From contig NZ_QTUV01000011.1 of assembly GCF_003435815.1 (NCBI RefSeq), positions 3,769-67,768 of the forward strand: 64,000 nucleotides of DNA. The letters are read 5' to 3'. Positions 43,168-51,005 of the stretch are shown in pieces. Numbering within the stretch: position 1 is the stretch's first letter; each line of letters begins with the position of its first letter. The notes below the pieces were generated by a model. That model did not search any database and had not been told where the DNA came from. It saw only the letters and a list, made by a program, of their open reading frames with translations. Position numbers and translations under genes: made by a program. Origin of the DNA: Dorea sp. AM10-31 (GTDB lineage: Bacteria > Bacillota > Clostridia > Lachnospirales > Lachnospiraceae).

Positions 43168-44340
43168 GTGGAACATAAAAAAGGATTTATAAAAGGGGCG
43201 CTTACGGGCGCCCTTCTGACATTATTAGTTGTGAGCCTTGCAGCCTGTGGACTGCAGCATATCAATGAAGGAATCATATCATCTGATACAGAGACGAAGT
43301 TATCTTATTTGAAAAAACTGATTGATGAGACATATCTGCATGACGTAAAAGAGAAAGATCTCAATGAAGGCATTTACAAAGGCTATGTAGAAGGACTGGG
43401 GGACCAGTATTCTGCTTATTACGACAAAAAGGAAACAAAAGAGTTGACGGAAAGCCTGGATGGTTCTTTCAGTGGTATCGGCGCTGTTATGACGCAGGAT
43501 GCCAGTAGCGGAGTGATCACGATCACACGGGTGTACGATGATTCGCCGGCAAAGAAAGCAGGAATTAAGGCTGGAGATGTCTTGTACCGAGTAGAAGAGA
43601 AAACGGTGACAGGAAAAGATCTGGACAAAGTTGTTTCGTGGATCAAAGGTAAGAAAGGAACAAAGGTCAATCTGACACTGCTTCGTGGAACGAACAGTGA
43701 TAAGATCAAAGTGACAGCTACACGTGACGTGATCAATGTTGAGACGGTGAAATATAAAGTGCTGGAAAATCAGATTGGATATATTTCCATTTCAGAGTTT
43801 GATTCTGTGACAGGTGCTCAGTTCGCAAAAGCATTGAAACAGCTGCAAAAGAAGAATATAGAAGGACTGGTCGTAGATTTAAGAAATAATCCGGGAGGAA
43901 GTCTCTCTACGGTGTGTGATATTCTTGACAGCATCCTCCCAAAAGGACTGATCGTTTACACGAAGGATAAGAATGGAAAGAAAGAAGAATATACATCGGA
44001 TGAAAAACACCGGTTAAACCTTCCGATGTCTGTGCTGGTAAATGGTCAGAGCGCAAGCGCATCAGAGATTTTTGCCGGAGCAGTACAGGATTATGGCAAA
44101 GCTGAGATTATAGGAACACAAACTTACGGAAAAGGTGTGGTACAGAATCTGTTTGATCTGAAAGATGGCACCTGCGTAAAATTAACGACATCCGAGTATT
44201 TTACACCGAAGGGCCGCAACATTGACGGCAAAGGAATCACGCCGGATGTAAAGATCGAATATAAATATAATGCCAAAGATCCAAAGGCAGACAATCAGCT
44301 TGATAAAGCGGTGTCTGTTGTAAAAGATAAAATAAAATAA
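43168..44340 (+). CDS. S41-family C-terminal processing protease
   Basis: A 390-aa exported protease. The N-terminus has a membrane/lipoprotein-type signal (SLAACG). The PDZ domain sits around 90-175 (GIGAVMTQDASSGVITI, SPAKKAGIKAGD). The S41 domain has LRNNPGG, the catalytic Ser in GQSASASE, and the Lys in TQTYGKG. It starts with GTG. It closes the ftsEX-LytM block and may process wall enzymes there. Confidence 0.94.
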   Translation: MEHKKGFIKGALTGALLTLLVVSLAACGLQHINEGIISSDTETKLSYLKKLIDETYLHDVKEKDLNEGIYKGYVEGLGDQYSAYYDKKETKELTESLDGSFSGIGAVMTQDASSGVITITRVYDDSPAKKAGIKAGDVLYRVEEKTVTGKDLDKVVSWIKGKKGTKVNLTLLRGTNSDKIKVTATRDVINVETVKYKVLENQIGYISISEFDSVTGAQFAKALKQLQKKNIEGLVVDLRNNPGGSLSTVCDILDSILPKGLIVYTKDKNGKKEEYTSDEKHRLNLPMSVLVNGQSASASEIFAGAVQDYGKAEIIGTQTYGKGVVQNLFDLKDGTCVKLTTSEYFTPKGRNIDGKGITPDVKIEYKYNAKDPKADNQLDKAVSVVKDKIK

Positions 44341-44351
44341 TCGATGAAAAT

Positions 44352-44383
44352 AAAGGGAATGCTTTTTTGGCATTCCCTTTTAA
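44352..44383 (+). terminator. Terminator after the S41 protease gene
   Basis: AAAGGGAATGC pairs with GCATTCCCTTT around a T-rich loop, followed by a T-run. Confidence 0.85.
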
Positions 44384-44464
44384 CATGCCATGTGATAGAA
44401 TAAAAACGAAAATTTTTCTAAATGAAATCCTGGGAAATCATTTCCGGAAGAAAGGATTATAGAT

Positions 44465-45760
44465 ATGACAGTTTTAATTAAAAATGGACATGTTGTAGAT
44501 CCACTCACAAAAAAAGATGGAGTATACGATGTGTTGGTAGAAGGAAAGAAAATTCAGAAAATTGCAGAGAAGATCGATGAGAAAGCAGACAGAGTGATCG
44601 ATGCAAGAGGAACTTATGTGTTGCCGGGATTTATTGATCTGCATGTACATCTCAGAGATCCGGGACTGGAATACAAGGAAACACTGGAGACAGGCGGAAG
44701 AGCGGCGGTACACGGTGGTGTGACGACAATCTGTGCGATGCCGAATACGAAACCGGTGATCGACAGCCGGGAGAAAGTAGAAGCTGTGCATGAAAGAGCC
44801 GTGAAAGAATCACCGGCACATGTTATCCAGCTTGGCGCAGTTACCTGTGGACAGGAAGGAAAAGAACTGGCTGATATTGCAGGAATGGCAGCGGCAGGAT
44901 GCCATGCGATCAGTGAAGACGGCAAATCTGTAATGAATGCATCTTTATACCGTAAAGGGATGAAAGAAGCGAAGAAGGCAGGAATCAGTGTATTTGCACA
45001 CTGCGAGGACATTACCATGGTCGAAGGAGGCGTGATGAATGCAGATGAGAATGCGAAGCGTCTCGGACTTAAGGGAATCACAAACTCTGTAGAAGATGTG
45101 ATCGTTGCAAGAGATATCCTGCTGGCAAAAGAGACAGGCGTACGTCTGCATCTGTGCCACTGCTCTACAAAGGACAGTGTGACGATGGTAGAGATGGCGA
45201 AAAAAGAAGGACTTCCGGTAACGGCAGAAGTATGTCCGCATCATTTTATACTGACTTCAGATGATATCAAAGAAGATGATGGAAATTTCAAGATGAATCC
45301 GCCGCTGCGCAGCAGAGAAGATGTTGAAGCGCTCCGCATGGGACTTAAGAATGGAATTATGGATGTGATTTCTACAGACCACGCACCACATTCTGAAGAA
45401 GAGAAGAACCGTTCCATTGAGAAAGCATCTTTTGGTATCGTAGGTCTGGAGACTTCGGCAGCGCTTACTTATACAGAACTGGTGAAGACAGGCGTGCTCA
45501 GTATTATGGATATGGCAGAGAAGATGAGTTATAATCCGGCGCAGATATTGGGGCTTACTGAAAAAGGAGCAGTGGCAGAAGGAAAGATTGCGGATCTTGT
45601 AATTTTTGATCCGGATGCTAACTATAAGATTGATAAGAATACATTCTTTTCCAAAGGGAAGAACACACCGTTTGACGGAAGAGAAGTATACGGCCGGGTA
45701 GAATATACACTGGCGGATGGTGAAATCGTATATGAGTATCAGGATACCAGAAAGGTGTAG
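44465..45760 (+). CDS. pyrC: Dihydroorotase
   Basis: A 431-aa zinc amidohydrolase. DLHVHLRDPG holds the first metal His pair; GAVTCGQEGKEL, HLCHCSTK and the catalytic Asp in STDHAPHS follow. It closes carbamoyl-aspartate to dihydroorotate in pyrimidine synthesis. Type I layout and length. GAAAGGA precedes the ATG. It opens the pyr block; pyrB and the carA/B genes are not in the window. Confidence 0.97.
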   Translation: MTVLIKNGHVVDPLTKKDGVYDVLVEGKKIQKIAEKIDEKADRVIDARGTYVLPGFIDLHVHLRDPGLEYKETLETGGRAAVHGGVTTICAMPNTKPVIDSREKVEAVHERAVKESPAHVIQLGAVTCGQEGKELADIAGMAAAGCHAISEDGKSVMNASLYRKGMKEAKKAGISVFAHCEDITMVEGGVMNADENAKRLGLKGITNSVEDVIVARDILLAKETGVRLHLCHCSTKDSVTMVEMAKKEGLPVTAEVCPHHFILTSDDIKEDDGNFKMNPPLRSREDVEALRMGLKNGIMDVISTDHAPHSEEEKNRSIEKASFGIVGLETSAALTYTELVKTGVLSIMDMAEKMSYNPAQILGLTEKGAVAEGKIADLVIFDPDANYKIDKNTFFSKGKNTPFDGREVYGRVEYTLADGEIVYEYQDTRKV

Positions 45761-45838
45761 TATGCAACAGCATGCAAGTGTTAGGGCAGAGTATCTTACG
45801 ATGTGTAACAGTACAGAGAATATAGGAGGAATAAGAGG

Positions 45839-46759
45839 ATGATCAACAAATTAGTAGCAAACATTAAGAAGACAGGGGCACCGATTGTAGTAGGGCTTGA
45901 TCCGATGTTAAATTATATTCCGGAGCAGGTACAGAAAAAAGCATTTGCTGAATACGGAGAGACGCTGGAAGGTGCAGCAGAAGCAATCTGGCAGTTTAAC
46001 AAAGCAATCGTAGATAATACTTATGATCTGATCCCGGCTGTAAAACCGCAGATTGCCATGTATGAGCAGTTTGGCATTCCGGGAATGCAGGCATTCAAGA
46101 AAACTGTAGATTACTGCAAAGAGAAAGGACTTGTAGTGATCGGAGATATCAAACGTGGCGATATCGGATCAACATCCGCAGCCTATGCAGTCGGACATCT
46201 TGGAAAAGTTGCAGTTGGAAGCAAGAACTATGCAGCATTTGATGAAGATTTTGCAACAGTGAATCCATATCTTGGATCTGATGGTGTGAATCCATTTCTG
46301 GATGTATGCAAAGAAGAGAAGAAAGGAATCTTCGTGCTGGTGAAAACATCCAATCCATCCAGTGGCGAATTCCAGGATCAGGAGATCGACGGACGTCCGC
46401 TCTATGAACTGGTTGGAGAGAAAGTGGCCGCATGGGGCACAGAAGCAATGGGAGACGAATACAGCTATGTAGGAGCCGTTGTTGGAGCAACTTATCCGGA
46501 GATGGGTAAAGTACTGCGTAAGATCATGCCGAAAGCATACATTCTTGTTCCGGGATATGGTGCACAGGGTGGAAAAGGAAAAGATCTTGTACACTTCTTT
46601 AACGAAGACGGACTCGGTGCGATCGTGAACTCATCCAGAGGAATCATCGCTGCATACAAGCAGGAGAAATATGCAAAATTCGGAGCAGAGAATTTTGCAG
46701 ATGCATCCAGAGCAGCAGTAGAAGACATGGTTGCAGATATCAAAGGAGCACTTGGTTAA
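45839..46759 (+). CDS. pyrF: Orotidine 5'-phosphate decarboxylase, type 2
   Basis: A 306-aa enzyme of the longer type 2 family. IVVGLDPMLNYIP, VIGDIKRGDIGSTSAAYA (catalytic Lys/Asp), KTSNPSSGEFQD and VPGYGAQGG are the conserved loops. It makes UMP. AGGAGGAATAAGAGG lies before the ATG. The product of pyrE feeds it. Confidence 0.97.
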   Translation: MINKLVANIKKTGAPIVVGLDPMLNYIPEQVQKKAFAEYGETLEGAAEAIWQFNKAIVDNTYDLIPAVKPQIAMYEQFGIPGMQAFKKTVDYCKEKGLVVIGDIKRGDIGSTSAAYAVGHLGKVAVGSKNYAAFDEDFATVNPYLGSDGVNPFLDVCKEEKKGIFVLVKTSNPSSGEFQDQEIDGRPLYELVGEKVAAWGTEAMGDEYSYVGAVVGATYPEMGKVLRKIMPKAYILVPGYGAQGGKGKDLVHFFNEDGLGAIVNSSRGIIAAYKQEKYAKFGAENFADASRAAVEDMVADIKGALG

Positions 46760-46770
46760 GGAGAAAATAA

Positions 46771-47556
46771 ATGGCTAAAATGGAAAAAGAACAGGCACGT
46801 GTCATCTCTCAGGAGATGCTGGCTGCCGGTATATACAGTATGTGGATTCAGACAAAGGCTGCAAAAAATGCAAAACCGGGACAGTTTATATCCATGTATA
46901 CAAATGACGCAGGTAAATTATTGCCGCGTCCGATCAGTATTTGTGAGATAGACCGTGAGAGTGAGAAACTTCGTGTAGTATACCGGGTAACCGGAGAAAA
47001 CACAGGTACAGAGCAGTTTTCAAAACTGCAGGCGGGAGATACAATTGATATTGTTGGATCTCTTGGCAATGGATTTCCGCTTGAGAAAGCAAAAGGGAAA
47101 AAAGTATTTCTGATGGGTGGAGGAATCGGAGTGCCGCCGATCTTACAGCTTGCTAAGGAAATGGAATGTGAAAAGAAGCGGATCATTGTCGGTTACCGGG
47201 ATGCGCAGACATTTCTGAGAGAAGAGTTTGAAGCAAACGGAGAAGTTTATATTGCAACAGAAGACGGAAGTGTAGGAACAAAGGGCAATGTTATGGATGC
47301 AATCCGGGAAGCAGCTCTGGAAGCAGAGATTATTTACGCTTGTGGACCGGCTCCGATGCTTCGTGCAATCAAAGCATATGCAGCAGAAAATCAGATTGAA
47401 TGTTATATATCTTTAGAAGAACGGATGGCATGCGGAATCGGTGCCTGTCTGGCGTGCGTCTGCAAATCAAAAGAAAAAGATGCACACAGCAATGTACATA
47501 ACAAACGGATCTGTAAAGACGGACCGGTATTTCTTGCTACGGAGGTGGAAATCTAA
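46771..47556 (+). CDS. pyrK: Dihydroorotate dehydrogenase electron-transfer subunit PyrK
   Basis: A 261-aa FAD/[2Fe-2S] protein. RPISICEID is the FAD-binding motif, GGGIGVPPIL the NAD region, and CGIGACLACVCKS plus a later Cys (KRICKDGP) bind the iron-sulfur cluster. It passes electrons from PyrD to NAD+. It begins 12 bp after pyrF and its stop overlaps the pyrD ATG by one base. Confidence 0.97.
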   Translation: MAKMEKEQARVISQEMLAAGIYSMWIQTKAAKNAKPGQFISMYTNDAGKLLPRPISICEIDRESEKLRVVYRVTGENTGTEQFSKLQAGDTIDIVGSLGNGFPLEKAKGKKVFLMGGGIGVPPILQLAKEMECEKKRIIVGYRDAQTFLREEFEANGEVYIATEDGSVGTKGNVMDAIREAALEAEIIYACGPAPMLRAIKAYAAENQIECYISLEERMACGIGACLACVCKSKEKDAHSNVHNKRICKDGPVFLATEVEI

Positions 47557-48458
47557 TGGACATGAGAGTGAATATTGCCGGAGTAGAATGGAAGAATCCG
47601 GTTACTGTAGCATCCGGAACGTTTGGATCAGGAGAAGAGTTTTCCGATTTTGTAGATTTGAATAAGTTAGGTGCAGTAACAACAAAAGGTGTGGCAAATG
47701 TACCGTGGTCCGGTAATCCGACTCCGCGTGTAGCAGAAGTATACGGCGGCATGATGAATGCAATCGGATTACAGAATCCGGGAATTGAGCTGTTCTGCGA
47801 GAGAGATATCCCGTTTCTTAAAAAATACGATACAAAGATTATTGTCAATGTCTGCGGACATGCACCGGAAGAGTATCTTGCAGTTGTAGAAAGACTTGCA
47901 GATGAACCGATCGACATGATGGAGATCAATATTTCCTGCCCGAATGTAAATGCAGGCTTTCTCGCTTTTGGACAGGATGCCGGTCATGTAGAAAAACTGA
48001 CTGCCCAGATCAAGAAGATTGCAAAACAGCCGGTTATCATGAAACTGACACCGAACGTAACGGATATTACGGAGATTGCAAAAGCGGCAGAAGCAGGAGG
48101 TGCAGATGCAATTTCTCTGATCAATACATTAACAGGAATGAAGATTGATATTAACCGAAAAACATTTGCACTTGCAAATAAGACCGGGGGCGTGTCAGGT
48201 CCAATCGTGCATCCGATCGCTGTGCGCATGGTTTATCAGGCAGCACAGGCAGTGAAGATTCCGATCATCGGAATGGGGGGGATCCAGTCGGCGGAAGATG
48301 CGATTGAATTTTTACTTGCGGGTGCAAGTGCCGTTTCTGTAGGAACAGCGAATTTCTATCATCCGAATATCACAGAAGAAGTGGTTGACGGAATCCGTGC
48401 ATATATGGAGAAGAATGGCTTTGATAAAGTTTCGGATATGGTAGGAATTGTAAAATAA
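47556..48458 (+). CDS. pyrD: Dihydroorotate dehydrogenase type 1B catalytic subunit
   Basis: A 300-aa FMN enzyme. TVASGTFGSGEEF, the catalytic Cys in EINISCPNVNAG, MKLTPNVTDI and GMGGIQSAEDAIEFL are the family motifs; Cys at the base position marks class 1. The heterotetramer with PyrK oxidises dihydroorotate. Coupled to pyrK by a one-base overlap. Confidence 0.97.
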   Translation: MDMRVNIAGVEWKNPVTVASGTFGSGEEFSDFVDLNKLGAVTTKGVANVPWSGNPTPRVAEVYGGMMNAIGLQNPGIELFCERDIPFLKKYDTKIIVNVCGHAPEEYLAVVERLADEPIDMMEINISCPNVNAGFLAFGQDAGHVEKLTAQIKKIAKQPVIMKLTPNVTDITEIAKAAEAGGADAISLINTLTGMKIDINRKTFALANKTGGVSGPIVHPIAVRMVYQAAQAVKIPIIGMGGIQSAEDAIEFLLAGASAVSVGTANFYHPNITEEVVDGIRAYMEKNGFDKVSDMVGIVK

Positions 48459-48572
48459 AACAGATGTCGAAATATAGAAAAAAACAATAAATACTATATA
48501 AAAAAACAATTGGATTTTGCCGGAGGACAGCTCTATACTAAAAGAAGATGTAAATGTAGGAGGTAATGAAGT

Positions 48573-48980
48573 ATGTCAATTACAGCTGAAACAGCGAAAG
48601 CGCATGCAAAAGACCCTGCAGTTCTTTGCTGCAGAGCAGAAGGTGGAATTACAATTGAACCGGCTAACCTGGAAGATCCGGCAATCTTTGATGAATTAGT
48701 AGATTCTGGATTATTAAATCTGGATGGATGTCTTACAATCGAGCAGGTACTGGGAGCAAAACTTACAAAGACAAGTGATTCTCTCTGTCCACTTACTGTA
48801 GACAACGTAGAAGGAATCAAAGAAGTTACAGAAGAAGTACCGGCTGAGGAAGCACCGGCAGAAGAAGCTGCAGTTGCTCCGGAAGTGAATGTAGAAGGTG
48901 CAGCAGTGACTGTAAAACATGGAAAGGTAGTTATTTCTATCAAAGAAGGAAAAGATATTTATCTTGAACTGCCAGTCTAG
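48573..48980 (+). CDS. Unknown acidic protein in the pyr block
   Basis: A 135-aa protein between pyrD and pyrE. The N-terminal half has two Cys-containing segments (PAVLCCRAEGG, LDGCLTIEQ) and a third near SLCPLTV. A Glu/Ala/Pro-rich linker (EEVPAEEAPAEEAAVAPE) leads to a short beta-rich C-terminus. No membrane segment. AGGAGGT lies before the ATG. I do not recognise the family; the composition suggests a small domain tethered by a flexible acidic linker. A terminator follows at once. Confidence 0.8.
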   Translation: MSITAETAKAHAKDPAVLCCRAEGGITIEPANLEDPAIFDELVDSGLLNLDGCLTIEQVLGAKLTKTSDSLCPLTVDNVEGIKEVTEEVPAEEAPAEEAAVAPEVNVEGAAVTVKHGKVVISIKEGKDIYLELPV

Positions 48981-49000
48981 TATTAAAAAGGGATGTAAGA

Positions 49001-49037
49001 AAACTGTCGTACGTATCGCGTACGGCAGTTTTTTTCG
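49001..49037 (+). terminator. Terminator between the unknown pyr-block gene and pyrE
   Basis: AAACTGTCGTACG pairs with CGTACGGCAGTTT (one G-T pair), followed by a run of T. It splits pyrE from the upstream pyr genes. Confidence 0.88.
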
Positions 49038-49092
49038 TGTCGCGTTTTCCACACGTTGCCTGTAAAGAAAAATTGTGTTATTATTAAAAATA

Positions 49093-49262
49093 ATGATGCC
49101 ATACGAATTGTTTCGTACTTCGTACTCCCGCAATTCTACCCAATATTCGCATATCGTGAAGCTTATGCTCCACTTTTATGCTCATATCGGGCGGGGCACT
49201 AAGCCATAAAACCACTCATGTGCAAGCACATCGTGGTTTCAGGCTTTTGCCCCTGGCATCAT
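49093..49262. repeat. Structured intergenic element, long form (170 bp)
   Basis: The ends ATGATGCCA and TGGCATCAT are perfect inverted repeats. Inside, AAACCAC-ATGTGC and GCACAT-GTGGTTT form a strong hairpin near 49209-49239. The left 44 bp nearly match 37860-37902, and the right end in reverse complement matches 37841-37860. No protein is encoded. It resembles a MITE or other mobile noncoding repeat and lies directly upstream of pyrE, between a terminator and the coding sequence. Confidence 0.7.
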
Positions 49263-49329
49263 ATAATGTAAAAAAAATAAGAGCAGAGCTGTAAGAGCAA
49301 AACTGCTCACTCATACGGAGGATAGAAAG

Positions 49330-50010
49330 ATGGAGAGCTACAAACAGGAATTTATTAAATTTATGGTAGAAAGCGATGTGCTGAAATTTGGAGAATTTAC
49401 ATTAAAGAGTGGAAGAAAATCCCCTTTCTTTATGAATGCAGGAGCATATGTGACAGGCTCCCAGCTTAAGAAACTCGGAGAATACTATGCAAAAGCAATC
49501 CATGATACATACGGAGATGATTTTGATGTGTTGTTCGGACCGGCATATAAAGGTATTCCACTTGGGGTTGTAACTGCAATTGCATACAGTGAATTATATG
49601 GAAAAGAAGTACGTTATTGCTCTGACAGAAAAGAAGAGAAAGATCACGGTGCAGATAAAGGAAGCTTTCTTGGAAGCAAATTAAAAGACGGCGACCGTGT
49701 GATCATGATCGAAGATGTTACAACATCCGGTAAATCCATGGAAGAGACAGTGCCTAAGGTAAAAGGCGCCGCTGATGTTACGATCGTGGGACTTATGGTT
49801 TCTTTAAACCGTATGGAGGTTGGAAAAGGCGGAGAAAAATGCGCACTCGACGAGATCAAAGACCTGTACGGATTCGATACTGCAGCGATCGTTACAATGG
49901 AAGAAGTTACAGAGTGTCTGTACAACAAAGAGTGTAACGGAAAAATTGTGATCGATGATACATTAAAAGCAGCAATTGACGCATATTATAAACAATATGG
50001 AGCGAAATAA
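49330..50010 (+). CDS. pyrE: Orotate phosphoribosyltransferase
   Basis: A 226-aa enzyme that joins orotate to PRPP. FTLKSGRKSPFFMNAG, YKGIPLG, the flexible catalytic loop RKEEKDHG and the PRPP loop VIMIEDVTTSGKS are intact. It is the longer family form. CGGAGGATAG precedes the ATG. It is last of the pyr block but separated by a terminator and a repeat element, so it may have its own promoter. Confidence 0.97.
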   Translation: MESYKQEFIKFMVESDVLKFGEFTLKSGRKSPFFMNAGAYVTGSQLKKLGEYYAKAIHDTYGDDFDVLFGPAYKGIPLGVVTAIAYSELYGKEVRYCSDRKEEKDHGADKGSFLGSKLKDGDRVIMIEDVTTSGKSMEETVPKVKGAADVTIVGLMVSLNRMEVGKGGEKCALDEIKDLYGFDTAAIVTMEEVTECLYNKECNGKIVIDDTLKAAIDAYYKQYGAK

Positions 50011-50027
50011 TAACGGAGGATTTCACT

Positions 50028-50180
50028 ATGAATGAGAAGATATACAAATCCATGACTTTTGCAGGAGTTTCTAATATTGCAGTTGGAGTTATCGTAGCAG
50101 TGGTAGGTGTTGTCACGGGAATTATTACGATCATTAGCGGTGCCCGTCTGCTGAAAGAGAAGAAGAAGCTTACATTTTAA
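50028..50180 (+). CDS. Small membrane protein of unknown function (50 aa)
   Basis: MNEKIYKSMTFAGVSN precedes one hydrophobic segment (about residues 12-37, Val/Ile/Gly-rich) and a basic tail ending KEKKKLTF. ACGGAGGA lies seven bases before the ATG. It sits 17 bp after pyrE and 32 bp before the VanZ-like gene, so it is probably cotranscribed. A single-pass orientation with a cytoplasmic basic tail is likely. Function unknown. Confidence 0.75.
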   Translation: MNEKIYKSMTFAGVSNIAVGVIVAVVGVVTGIITIISGARLLKEKKKLTF

Positions 50181-50212
50181 GCATGGACAGATAAATAAGG
50201 GGAGTGTACAAA

Positions 50213-50677
50213 GTGAATTCGGGCAGTAGAAAGAGAATTCGTATATTAGGGAAGATATTATTCGTATTATATATTATTTTTATTATCTATTTCCTGCTTT
50301 TTTCTGACTGGTACGGACGTACCGGTCAGATGCAGGAGTATCATTATAATCTCGTATTATTTAAAGAAATTAAAAGATTCTGGTATTATCGGGATCAGGT
50401 AGGCATGTTTGCAACATTTACGAATCTGTTTGGAAATGTTGTGATTTTTATTCCGTTTGGATTTTTTATGCCGATGGCAAGCAAACATAGAAGTTTTCTG
50501 GCTACATTGTTTTACAGTTTCGGGTTGAGCTTGTGCGTTGAAAGTTTTCAGCTGATCACGAAAGTCGGATGTTTTGATGTGGATGATCTGCTGCTTAATA
50601 CGCTTGGCGGTGTGGTAGGATATCTGATATTTATCATCTGTGTGGCACTAAGGAGGATACATGGTCGTAAAAAATAA
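50213..50677 (+). CDS. VanZ-family membrane protein
   Basis: A 154-aa protein with about four membrane segments. LLFSDWYGR, NLFGNVVIFIPFGFF and the C-terminal DVDDLLLNTLGGVVGY match VanZ, a family linked to teicoplanin tolerance but also widespread in genomes without glycopeptide clusters; no such cluster is here. The GTG at 50213 has AAGGGGAG eight bases upstream and is preferred over the GTG at 50204. It overlaps the next gene by 17 bp. Confidence 0.88.
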   Translation: MNSGSRKRIRILGKILFVLYIIFIIYFLLFSDWYGRTGQMQEYHYNLVLFKEIKRFWYYRDQVGMFATFTNLFGNVVIFIPFGFFMPMASKHRSFLATLFYSFGLSLCVESFQLITKVGCFDVDDLLLNTLGGVVGYLIFIICVALRRIHGRKK

Positions 50678-51005
50678 ACAGAAAAGAAAAATGATGCGGA
50701 CCAGATTCGGACAGTCACCAAGGAGACATTCCAGAAAAGGAATGAAATCATGTATACTTGCAGCGCTGTCATTTCTGCTTCTGGTCTTTATGATCTGGAT
50801 TTCATTTTGTTTAAAAGGAAATGTAAATATCCTGGTCGGTTTTGCAGGACTGTTTACTATGGTGATGGCAGGATATGGCATTTATCAGGGCGTTACAGGA
50901 CTGAGAGAAAGAGATAAAAATTACATTACGTGCAAAGTGGGAATTGCAGTCTGCAGCGCACTTTTCCTTGGCATGTGCGCAATATTTATCAGGGGGCTTG
51001 TTTAG
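50661..51005 (+). CDS. Small membrane protein of unknown function
   Basis: A 114-aa protein with a very basic N-terminus (about 27 residues, rich in Lys/Arg) and three hydrophobic segments (about 29-50, 54-75 and 90-112). AGGAGG precedes the ATG inside the VanZ-like gene, so translation is coupled. It is followed directly by the M29 aminopeptidase start. I do not recognise a family with confidence. Confidence 0.8.
   Translation: MVVKNKQKRKMMRTRFGQSPRRHSRKGMKSCILAALSFLLLVFMIWISFCLKGNVNILVGFAGLFTMVMAGYGIYQGVTGLRERDKNYITCKVGIAVCSALFLGMCAIFIRGLV

Noticed and set aside
37835..49262. CRISPR-like interpretation of the repeated noncoding elements
   Set aside because: There are only two unlike copies 11 kb apart, no regular spacers, and no cas genes.
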